Shown here: in pieces, positions 8,032-14,577 of the stretch
Layout: every line of letters starts with the position of its first letter
Numbering within the stretch: the first letter of the stretch is position 1
Assembly: GCA_026197015.1 (NCBI GenBank)
Contig: JAPHRB010000032.1
Span: 1-21,164 of the forward strand
From: Gammaproteobacteria bacterium
GTDB taxonomy: Bacteria > Pseudomonadota > Gammaproteobacteria > SZUA-229
Direction: 5' to 3'
Length of the DNA stretch: 21,164 bases
Notes under the pieces: generated by a model
Databases searched by the model: none
What the model saw: the letters and a program-made list of their open reading frames with translations, nothing else
What the model was told of the DNA's origin: nothing
Made by a program: the position numbers and the translations under genes

Positions 8032-8802
8032 TTATATCTGAAAACTGTCGCCACTGGCTAAATGACATAACACATGTTTGTTATTAATTTTATCACGGCA
8101 TTGTTGAAATATGTGCTGCTCATCTCCGGGTTTGAGATGGGATATACCAATTTTTACATTATGTTTAAGTTTTTCAAGGTCTTGCGCCAGTAGACCAGGG
8201 CAATAATGTTTCGCCAGTTTAGCCAGTTCAACTTCTTCTTCTGAAAAAGCCGTCTCAATAATCATAAAATCAAGACTGGACCTTTTGTTTAGTTGATTCC
8301 ATAAATCATCATTCGTTGTAGTGTCACCCGAATACGCAATAACCTTATCTCCTGACTCTACAATATAAGCTGATGCCGGCACCGTGTGATTAACATTTAC
8401 CATTTCTATACACCGCTCACCCACAACAACCTGCTCACCGGGATTCATTTCAATAAATTTCATTGACGGTTTTTCTTTATTTGGTAACTCTGTAAAGTCA
8501 GGCCAGATTTGCCAGTTAAAGACGTGCTCTTTTAAGATTTTAATGGTCTCTGCCCGCGCATAAACCAGCAGTGGCTGCTCCTGCAAATCAGCAAACAGGG
8601 TATCAACTAACAAGGGAATGCTTAACACATGATCCATATGACTATGAGTAACAAATATGTGTTTTAGTTGATGCATTTCCTGCAGAGACAAACTACCTAC
8701 ACCGGTTCCCGCATCCAGTAATATATCGTCATCAATTAGATATGATGAGGTGTGCAGCCCCTGCCCAATGCCTCCGCTACACCCCAGAACACGCAATTTC
8801 AT
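8032..8802 (-). CDS. MBL-fold hydrolase, putative cyclic-nucleotide phosphodiesterase
   Basis: The protein has 256 residues from the ATG at 8802, chosen because AGGA stands 7 bases upstream; a longer frame to 8835 has no such site and adds 11 unlike residues. The metallo-beta-lactamase signature is VTHSHMDH (His53, His55, Asp57, His58), which binds two metal ions. Other ligands are likely in NVNHTVPASAY, IAYSGDTTTND and ISHLKPGDE. The start LRVLGCSGGIG and FNWQIWPDFTELP match proteins usually labelled class II 3',5'-cyclic-nucleotide phosphodiesterase or RNase Z-like hydrolases. That function is inference from family resemblance; the substrate cannot be told from sequence. No signal peptide is present, so it is cytosolic. 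It lies 36 bases upstream of ffh on the same strand, so the two are probably cotranscribed. Confidence 0.8.
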   Translation of the reverse strand: MKLRVLGCSGGIGQGLHTSSYLIDDDILLDAGTGVGSLSLQEMHQLKHIFVTHSHMDHVLSIPLLVDTLFADLQEQPLLVYARAETIKILKEHVFNWQIWPDFTELPNKEKPSMKFIEMNPGEQVVVGERCIEMVNVNHTVPASAYIVESGDKVIAYSGDTTTNDDLWNQLNKRSSLDFMIIETAFSEEEVELAKLAKHYCPGLLAQDLEKLKHNVKIGISHLKPGDEQHIFQQCRDKINNKHVLCHLASGDSFQI

Positions 8803-8835
8803 AGTGTTTTCCTGAAGATAATAAACTTTAATCAT

Positions 8836-8847
8836 TTAAAGCTTTAA
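8836..8847. other. Perfect 12-bp palindrome upstream of the MBL gene
   Basis: TTAAAGCTTTAA is its own reverse complement and sits 34 bases before the MBL start, in the divergent gap facing the ypjD-like gene. It could be an operator, but AT-rich palindromes of this size also arise by chance. Confidence 0.25.
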
Positions 8848-8973
8848 TTAGATGCTAGCACGACACAGCAAAATTGTTGGGAAAAAAACACAGTAAATTG
8901 ATGAACTTAACGGTTTTTATGCTGATTAACCCAGGCAAGTTGGATATAAATAGACGCAGTATGGAATCTTAGC

Positions 8974-9003
8974 TTTCCACGTATCCTTGCTTTACCTTAT
9001 AAT
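8974..9003 (+). promoter_or_regulatory. Putative sigma-70 promoter of ypjD-corB-radA
   Basis: A perfect TATAAT -10 lies at 8998-9003. The best -35 is TTTCCA at 8974-8979 (4 of 6 matches, 18-base spacer). The transcript would start near 9010, only about 15 bases before the first gene, leaving little room for a leader. Confidence 0.55.
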
Positions 9004-9023
9004 AGTGCACACGAAATAATTAA

Positions 9024-9851
9024 ATGAGTCAATTTTTAAACTTAATGGACGCAATCACCGGGCTTATTGCTTTTACACTTTATCTGGTTTCCACTCTGGG
9101 GCTATTGCTACGCCTGAAAGGTGAGATATTTTTCAATCAAAAACCGATTGAATATATATTAATGCCCGGCTTTGCTGCGGTTATATTGCACGCATTCATA
9201 TTGTATAAAAATCTATTTAGGGTTAATGGCTTTCAGTTTGGTTTTTTTGACGCCGCTTCATCGGTAGCTATGGTCATCAGTTTGCTGGTGTTATTAATGT
9301 CCATAAAACGACGCACCGAAATTATTGCAATGGTAATTTTGCCCATTTCGGCTATTACACTGCTCACTCAAAGCATGTCTCCCTCAAGTTATATGCTGCC
9401 TTACGATGCACCTCAGGGCTTAAAAATTCATGTGCTGGTCTCTATTATCGCTTATAGCCTGTTAGGCTTTGCTGCCTGCATGTCGATTGTTTTATCACTA
9501 CAAAATCGTATGTTACACAATCATCACCCTGGCGGGCTGATGCAAAAACTCCCTGCATTACAAATAATGGAGAAACTGTTATTTGACTTTATTTTTGCCG
9601 GTTTTATTGGTTTAACATTGGCTCTATTAAGTGGTTTCGTATTTTTAGAAGATTTATTTGCACAACACCTGGTGCATAAAACCGTATTAAGCATTGTCGC
9701 CTGGTTGGTATTCGCGATTTTACTGATTGGCCGTTTCACCATAGGCTGGCGTGGACGCACCGCAATACGCTGGACTCTAAGTGGTTTTGCAAGCCTGATG
9801 TTAGCCTACTTTGGCAGCAAATTTGTACTCGAATTTATTGTAAACACTTAA
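9024..9851 (+). CDS. ypjD: CcsA/YpjD-family inner membrane cytochrome c assembly-like protein
   Basis: A 275-residue, very hydrophobic protein with about eight predicted transmembrane helices (for example around 10-28, 43-62, 73-92, 97-115, 132-155, 185-207, 218-237 and 245-265). The family identity rests on the CcsA-like core LKIHVLVSIIAYSLLGFAACMSIVLSLQNRML, on the scattered membrane histidines, and on gene order: in E. coli ypjD likewise lies between ffh and the corB-like gene, divergent from ffh. CcsA relatives deliver haem for cytochrome c assembly; for YpjD itself the biochemical role is not settled, so haem handling is inference. Its stop codon directly abuts the start of the next gene (TAAATG), indicating translational coupling. 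Confidence 0.85.
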   Translation: MSQFLNLMDAITGLIAFTLYLVSTLGLLLRLKGEIFFNQKPIEYILMPGFAAVILHAFILYKNLFRVNGFQFGFFDAASSVAMVISLLVLLMSIKRRTEIIAMVILPISAITLLTQSMSPSSYMLPYDAPQGLKIHVLVSIIAYSLLGFAACMSIVLSLQNRMLHNHHPGGLMQKLPALQIMEKLLFDFIFAGFIGLTLALLSGFVFLEDLFAQHLVHKTVLSIVAWLVFAILLIGRFTIGWRGRTAIRWTLSGFASLMLAYFGSKFVLEFIVNT

Positions 9852-11192
9852 ATGAACCATATCGAATCCAGCACCCTGTTTATTATTCTGGGTCTGCTTA
9901 TTTTACTATCCGCTTTTTTCTCAAGCTCTGAAACAGGCTTAATGTCACTCAACCGATATCGATTGAAATATCTGGCAGAGAAAGGCAACCGCGGTGCAAA
10001 GCTGGCACAACAGCTTCTCGACCGCCCCGATCGATTACTCGGCCTGATTTTACTCGGTAATAATTTTGTCAATATACTCGCATCTGCTATCGCAACCATC
10101 TTAGCACTGAGGTACTTTGGCGAAGCAGGCATTGCAATTGCAACCGGCCTGCTCACTTTTATAATTTTAATTTTTGCTGAAGTTGCCCCTAAGACATTAG
10201 CCGCTCTACACCCGGAACGTATTGCTTTTCCAGCTGCATATATATACACACCTTTATTAAAATCCATTTACCCTCTGGTTTATATTGTTAATTCAATTGC
10301 CAATAGCCTGTTACGACTCATTGGTGTGAACCCTGAAAACTCAGAAAACAAAGGTTTAAGTGTTGAGGAGTTACGTAGTGTTGTTATGGAAACCAATAAA
10401 CTGGTACCAAAAAAACACCAGGATATGTTACTGGGTTTACTCAATCTGGAACATGCAACCGTAGATGACATCATGGTACCGCGAAATGAAATTACCGCAT
10501 TAAACCTGAATGAAAACTGGGATGACATTATTGATGACCTGACCACATGTCAACGCACACGTTTACCGGTTTATCGCGACGACATCAATAATATTATCGG
10601 CGTCATACACATGCGACGGATTATAAGTCTACTGAGTAGAAATGAGTTAACAATAGAGAATCTCGAACAACAAATACGTGACGCCTATTTTATTCCAGAA
10701 GGCACCTCCTTATATCAACAACTCATTAATTTTCAAAAAAACAAACGTCGCACCGCGCTGGCTGTTGATGAATATGGAGACCTTCAAGGGCTGGTTACAC
10801 TTGAAGATATATTAGAAGAAGTTGTTGGCGAGTTTACGACAGACTCCCCCGTTAATAACAACAACATTATCAATCAGGATGATGGCAGTTTTTTAATTGC
10901 TGCCAACACACATATCCGTGAAATTAATCGCAGCTTAAACGTCACTTTACCTACCGGTGGCCCGAAAACACTAAACGGCTTAATTCTTGAACACCTTCAA
11001 ACCATACCCACAACTGGCACCAGTTTATTAATTGCCAGACATCCAGTTGAAGTCATTAAAACACAGAACAATGCGGTTCAAATGGCGCGTTTAATGCCAC
11101 GACTTAATAGCAACAATAACGCCTCAGAACTCACTACAAATAAAACTGAAAAAAACGAAATGAAAAATACAGCCTCAGATGTCAAAAACTAA
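9852..11192 (+). CDS. corB: CorB/CNNM-family CBS-domain membrane transporter
   Basis: At 446 residues this is a HlyC/CorC (CNNM) family protein, linked to Mg2+/Co2+ efflux. The N-terminal DUF21 membrane domain (about 1-150) has the conserved SSSETGLMSLNRYRLKYLAE and LGNNFVNILASAIAT. It is followed by ELRSVVMETNKLVPKKHQDML and two CBS domains (about 205-325; MVPRNEITALNLNENWDDI and VTLEDILEEVVGEF), then the CorC_HlyC domain (about 340-420; DGSFLIAANTHIREINRSL). CBS pairs in this family bind nucleotides and sense Mg-ATP. The C-terminal tail after 420 is low complexity (N/T/K rich) and unlikely to be folded. It overlaps radA by 14 bases and abuts ypjD, so the three genes are one operon. Confidence 0.93.
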   Translation: MNHIESSTLFIILGLLILLSAFFSSSETGLMSLNRYRLKYLAEKGNRGAKLAQQLLDRPDRLLGLILLGNNFVNILASAIATILALRYFGEAGIAIATGLLTFIILIFAEVAPKTLAALHPERIAFPAAYIYTPLLKSIYPLVYIVNSIANSLLRLIGVNPENSENKGLSVEELRSVVMETNKLVPKKHQDMLLGLLNLEHATVDDIMVPRNEITALNLNENWDDIIDDLTTCQRTRLPVYRDDINNIIGVIHMRRIISLLSRNELTIENLEQQIRDAYFIPEGTSLYQQLINFQKNKRRTALAVDEYGDLQGLVTLEDILEEVVGEFTTDSPVNNNNIINQDDGSFLIAANTHIREINRSLNVTLPTGGPKTLNGLILEHLQTIPTTGTSLLIARHPVEVIKTQNNAVQMARLMPRLNSNNNASELTTNKTEKNEMKNTASDVKN

Positions 11193-12540
11193 ACTTCAGT
11201 ATTTATGCAATAGCTGTGGTTCAACGCATAATAAATGGGCTGGGCAATGCGGTGATTGTGGTGAGTGGAATTCACTAGTTGAAAGTGTATTTGAAAAAGA
11301 AAACACTGCCAGCAGTTCTCGTTTTACAGGTTACGCTGGAAACGCAGCTGTTAAGAACATGCGGGACATTGAGTTACAGGAAGAACCCCGTACGCCAACA
11401 GGCATTTCTGAACTCGATAGAGTTTTAGGTGGTGGCCTGGTACAGGGTTCGGTGGTTCTTATGGGCGGTAACCCGGGCATAGGTAAATCAACATTATTAA
11501 CTCAAACATTAGCCACTCTCGGTGACAAAATGAACGCTCTGTATGTCACGGGTGAAGAATCATTACAACAGGTTACACTGCGGGCGCGTCGTTTAAATTT
11601 AGGTGACGATAAATTTCAGCTGCTTGCGGAAACCTGTGTTGAACGCATTTTACAATTAGCAAAACATGCAAAACCTCAGGTTATGGTGATTGACTCGATA
11701 CAAACTATTTATACTGAGTTGTTACAGTCGGCACCAGGTGGCGTTGCCCAGGTCAGAGAAAGTGCCGCGCAACTCGTTCGATTTGCCAAGCAAACCAATA
11801 CTGCATTATTTTTAGTCGGTCATGTAACAAAAGAAGGCACACTTGCCGGGCCTCGTGTACTAGAACATATGGTTGATACGGTGTTGTATTTTGAAGGTGA
11901 CTCAGGTGAGCGTTACCGCATGATACGCGCAATAAAAAATCGCTTTGGGGCTGTTAATGAACTCGGTCTGTTTGCTATGACAGAAACCGGTCTAAAAACA
12001 GTCAGCAACCCATCTGCGATTTTTTTATCTCGACATGATGAACCCGTGCCCGGTAGCGTCATCACTGTTACACGCGAAGGCAACCGCCCTTTATTAATTG
12101 AAGTTCAGGCCCTGGTTGATGAATCACATCTGGGCAACCCAAGACGTGTAACTTTAGGCCTTGATCAGAACAGACTCTCAATGTTATTAGCTGTTTTACA
12201 TCGCCACGGCGGTATTCCCATGTATGACCAGGATGTTTTCATCAATATTGTGGGGGGCGTTCGAGTCACCGAGACTGCCGCCGATACCGGTATGTTGTTA
12301 TCCATTCTTTCCAGCTTTCGCGACCAGCCTTTGCCGCAAAAGTTATTTACCTTTGGTGAGATTGGTTTAGCTGGAGAAATTCGTCCCGTACCCAATGGTC
12401 AGGAGCGCCTCAAAGAAGCGGCAAAACATGGGTTTAGTCACGCTGTTATTCCAAAAGGTAATATGCCCAAAGCAAATGACATACCTGAAGATATGGAAAT
12501 TATCGCCGTAAGCCGAGTCAGTGAATTACTCGACATATAA
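11179..12540 (+). CDS. radA: DNA repair protein RadA
   Basis: RadA (Sms) is a RecA-like ATPase with DnaB-type activity that promotes branch migration during recombination. All parts are present in 453 residues: a four-cysteine zinc finger at Cys10, 13, 24 and 27 (CNSCGSTHNKWAGQCGDC), Walker A GGNPGIGKST (96-105) where Lys103 contacts ATP, a Walker B-like MVIDSI (168-173), the RadA-specific KNRFG motif (252-256), and a Lon-protease-like C-terminal domain from about 285 (VNIVGGVRVTETAADTG). The ATG lies inside the end of corB (14-base overlap), so translation is probably coupled. No terminator is obvious after the stop. Confidence 0.98.
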   Translation: MSKTKLQYLCNSCGSTHNKWAGQCGDCGEWNSLVESVFEKENTASSSRFTGYAGNAAVKNMRDIELQEEPRTPTGISELDRVLGGGLVQGSVVLMGGNPGIGKSTLLTQTLATLGDKMNALYVTGEESLQQVTLRARRLNLGDDKFQLLAETCVERILQLAKHAKPQVMVIDSIQTIYTELLQSAPGGVAQVRESAAQLVRFAKQTNTALFLVGHVTKEGTLAGPRVLEHMVDTVLYFEGDSGERYRMIRAIKNRFGAVNELGLFAMTETGLKTVSNPSAIFLSRHDEPVPGSVITVTREGNRPLLIEVQALVDESHLGNPRRVTLGLDQNRLSMLLAVLHRHGGIPMYDQDVFINIVGGVRVTETAADTGMLLSILSSFRDQPLPQKLFTFGEIGLAGEIRPVPNGQERLKEAAKHGFSHAVIPKGNMPKANDIPEDMEIIAVSRVSELLDI

Positions 12541-12603
12541 AAATCGCCTCACTTTAAATACAAACAGGTTAAATCATATGTCGAATTTTTTTACAACATT
12601 TCA

Positions 12604-12619
12604 TGTATTCACTGATACA
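12604..12619. promoter_or_regulatory. Possible enhancer-protein site (inverted repeat)
   Basis: TGTAT, 6 bases, ATACA is a short inverted repeat about 95 bases upstream of the start point predicted from the sigma-54 promoter at 12683. That is the usual distance for a bacterial enhancer-binding protein. It does not match the NtrC consensus. The call is speculative. Confidence 0.2.
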
Positions 12620-12682
12620 ACACATAGATTTATGTCTATTATTCGATACTATATTAATAGTTATCATACAATTTTTTTTCTG

Positions 12683-12698
12683 TGGCAAAGATCTTGCT
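12683..12698 (+). promoter_or_regulatory. Sigma-54 (RpoN) promoter candidate
   Basis: TGGCAAAGATCTTGCT fits the -24/-12 consensus TGGCACG-RNNN-TTGCW at 14 of the 16 positions counted with its degenerate ones, including the invariant GG and GC exactly 12 bases apart. The start point would be near 12709, giving a leader of about 78 bases before the small membrane protein gene at 12787. It lies in the right orientation and in a non-coding AT-rich gap. Confidence 0.6.
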
Positions 12699-12786
12699 AA
12701 ATAAAACAGTCATATTGCATCTTGAATATTTTTGATGCGTCTAAATACTATTTAATTCTTACAATGACAACTTTTCAGGTATAAAA

Positions 12787-13083
12787 ATGATTAAAACAAA
12801 AAACACCCCTTTGTGGGTTTTTCTTGCATTCTCAGCTATTGAAACGCGCAAGGGCGCCCTGTTACTAATCTGGGTTTGCGTTCTCTTTTCTGTTTACTGC
12901 CTGCCCTGGACTTTAATACTTGGAGACTCAATAGGTGACATGGGAAAACAACTTCTGCTAATAGATGACTGGAGCTGGATTGCAATGATGGCGCCTATGA
13001 CGCTATGGTATATATTGAGCCTTGTCTGGATGGATAATCATGAAGGCTGGATTAGCAAGCCAGCTGGCGCTGAGAGCAGCTAA
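12787..13083 (+). CDS. Small membrane protein, unknown function
   Basis: I do not recognise this 98-residue protein. It has two hydrophobic segments (about 24-44, ALLLIWVCVLFSVYCLPWTL, and 64-81, WIAMMAPMTLWYILSLVW). Between them lies a short loop, GDSIGDMGKQLLLIDDWS, with acidic residues and tryptophan. The N-terminus is basic (MIKTKNTP) and the C-terminus is polar (MDNHEGWISKPAGAESS). Both ends probably lie on the same side of the inner membrane. An AGG ribosome site sits 7 bases before the ATG, and no competing long frame exists here. It is isolated: 246 bases after radA and 350 before xseB, with a sigma-54 promoter candidate of its own, so regulated expression is likely. A small stress or nitrogen-status membrane protein would fit, but that is a guess. 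Confidence 0.75.
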   Translation: MIKTKNTPLWVFLAFSAIETRKGALLLIWVCVLFSVYCLPWTLILGDSIGDMGKQLLLIDDWSWIAMMAPMTLWYILSLVWMDNHEGWISKPAGAESS

Positions 13084-13209
13084 CTTGTTTCACCCGCACT
13101 ATCAACCTCCTGTGGGTTAACCAGCAACCCTGCACCTTACAACAGACCACAGCTGCTGATTAGCGTATTTGCCTTTATTATTACAGCATTGCCATGAACA
13201 ACCACAAAC

Positions 13210-13260
13210 AATCTCAGTTTATTAATAAGCTGAGATTCTAAAAGTTTCATCTTGTGAAAC
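13210..13260 (+). other. Tandem hairpins (palindrome plus stem-loop)
   Basis: AATCTCAG (13210-13217) pairs with CTGAGATT (13230-13237), and the centre TTATTAATAA is itself palindromic, so 28 bases are almost fully symmetrical. Six bases on, GTTTCA-TCTTG-TGAAAC (13244-13260) forms a second stem. No T-run follows either, so they are weak as intrinsic terminators. They could end the small membrane protein transcript or bind a dimeric regulator next to the xseB promoter. Confidence 0.45.
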
Positions 13261-13268
13261 CTGACTCA

Positions 13269-13297
13269 TTGTTAACATATTGTTAAACATCTAAAAT
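13269..13297 (+). promoter_or_regulatory. Sigma-70 promoter of xseB-ispA-dxs
   Basis: TTGTTA (13269-13274), 17 bases, TAAAAT (13292-13297). Spacing is ideal and both boxes are close to consensus. The predicted 5' leader of about 130 bases before xseB is long for a housekeeping operon. Confidence 0.65.
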
Positions 13298-13433
13298 TCG
13301 GTAATCCTTAAGTCCTTAGACCCCTTCATCACTCGTTTATGTTTTTAATAACAATAAACTCGACAGGCTGGCATCAACTCCTCGAAACCAGTAATATAAG
13401 CTCCCTCAAACACAATCATTATGAAATTTTTAT

Positions 13434-13667
13434 ATGGCACGTAAAACACCAGTCAACTTTGAAAAAGCTATGTCGCAACTTGAAGAGCTAGTTGAAGACA
13501 TGGAACAGGGAGACCTGCCCCTGGAAGATGCTCTAAAACACTTTGAGAAAGGCATCTCACTAGCGGCAGATTGTCAGCAGGCGCTAAGCAAGGCAGAGCA
13601 GAAGGTAACTCAGCTAATTGAAAAAAATGGCGAGTTACTTGAAAAGCCTTTCGAAATTGACGATTAA
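13434..13667 (+). CDS. xseB: Exodeoxyribonuclease VII small subunit
   Basis: XseB is the small, all-helical subunit that decorates XseA in exonuclease VII, which degrades single-stranded DNA. The 77-residue length is normal. The conserved face NFEKAMSQLEELVEDMEQGDLPLEDALKHFEKGISLA is diagnostic, followed by the CQQALSKAEQKVTQL helix. The gene leads the xseB-ispA-dxs cluster common in gammaproteobacteria; ispA begins 3 bases after the stop. xseA is not in this window. No strong Shine-Dalgarno is visible upstream of this ATG. Confidence 0.96.
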   Translation: MARKTPVNFEKAMSQLEELVEDMEQGDLPLEDALKHFEKGISLAADCQQALSKAEQKVTQLIEKNGELLEKPFEIDD

Positions 13668-13670
13668 AAA

Positions 13671-14576
13671 ATGCCTTACGATTCACAATTTGAAACATCG
13701 CTTAAAACATATTGCGAGCGTGTAGACCACCACCTTAATCTCTGGTTACCTGAACCTGCCGGACCTGAATCACGTCTTCAGGAAGCCATGCGTTATTCAG
13801 TTATTGGCGGCGGTGGAAAGCGAGTGCGACCAATACTGGTTTATGCCGCGGGACAGGCCTTAAATGTTGAACCTCAGCAGTTAGACGCCTGTGCATGTGC
13901 AGTTGAAATCATCCACGCCTACTCTCTGATTCATGATGATCTTCCGGCAATGGATAACGACGATTTACGACGTGGCCGACCTACATGCCACAGAGCTTTT
14001 GATGATGCTATTGCGATTCTTGCTGGAGACGCGCTACAGGCGTTTGCATTTGAAGTGCTTGCCTCCGATACTGCAATGAACACCAGTACGGGTAACCGTA
14101 TTGAAATGATTAAACTTCTGGCGCAGGCTAGCGGCTCAGTTGGCATGGCAGGGGGCCAGGCTATCGATCTTGCAGCAGTCGGTAAATCACTCGTATTAGA
14201 AGAACTGGAAAATATGCACTTGCTGAAAACAGGCGCACTCATTCGTGCCAGTGTTTTGCTTGGTGCCATGTGCAGCCCTAATATTCAGGCCGCTAAACTA
14301 GAGGCTTTAGATACATATGCACGATGTGTTGGCCTGGCTTTTCAGATTCACGATGATGTACTTGATGTAACAGCAGATACAGAAACACTCGGTAAACCAC
14401 AGGGCTCAGACATACAGCAGAACAAACCAACTTACCCAGCACTACTGGGGCTAGAGGGTGCAACACAAAGAGCTATTGAATTACATCAGCGCGCTATAAA
14501 AGCGCTTGAAAACTTTGATGAATCAGCTGATGTATTACGTCAACTATCCGCTTACATCATTGAGCGTGGACATTAA
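13671..14576 (+). CDS. ispA: Farnesyl diphosphate synthase
   Basis: IspA condenses dimethylallyl diphosphate with two isopentenyl diphosphates to give farnesyl diphosphate, the precursor of ubiquinone side chains and undecaprenyl carrier. The 301 residues show both aspartate-rich motifs of trans-prenyltransferases: DDLPAMDNDD from residue 89, with the two-residue insertion typical of bacterial short-chain enzymes, and DDVLD (228-232). GGGGKRVRP (47-54) binds diphosphate, and GGQAID (161-166) is also conserved. The start is 3 bases after the xseB stop, and the stop lies one base before the dxs ATG (TAATATG), so translation of the three genes is tightly linked. Confidence 0.97.
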   Translation: MPYDSQFETSLKTYCERVDHHLNLWLPEPAGPESRLQEAMRYSVIGGGGKRVRPILVYAAGQALNVEPQQLDACACAVEIIHAYSLIHDDLPAMDNDDLRRGRPTCHRAFDDAIAILAGDALQAFAFEVLASDTAMNTSTGNRIEMIKLLAQASGSVGMAGGQAIDLAAVGKSLVLEELENMHLLKTGALIRASVLLGAMCSPNIQAAKLEALDTYARCVGLAFQIHDDVLDVTADTETLGKPQGSDIQQNKPTYPALLGLEGATQRAIELHQRAIKALENFDESADVLRQLSAYIIERGH

Positions 14577-14577
14577 T

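Larger units (their letters stand above)
13084..13433. other. 350-bp non-coding gap before xseB
   Basis: I see no gene here. It contains a near-perfect 28-bp palindrome (13210-13237), a 6-bp hairpin (13244-13260), a good sigma-70 promoter (13269-13297) and a roughly 130-base leader up to xseB. The first 120 bases hold nothing recognisable. Confidence 0.7.

Noticed and set aside
9848..10267. 139-residue minus-strand frame opposite corB
   Set aside because: It lies wholly within the conserved corB DUF21 region and has no recognisable domain or ribosome site.
13931..14269. 112-residue minus-strand frame opposite ispA
   Set aside because: It is fully inside ispA, whose catalytic motifs account for the bases.
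14506..14577. 24-residue N-terminal extension of Dxs
   Set aside because: It overlaps the end of ispA in another frame; the ATG at 14578 gives the usual family start and length.
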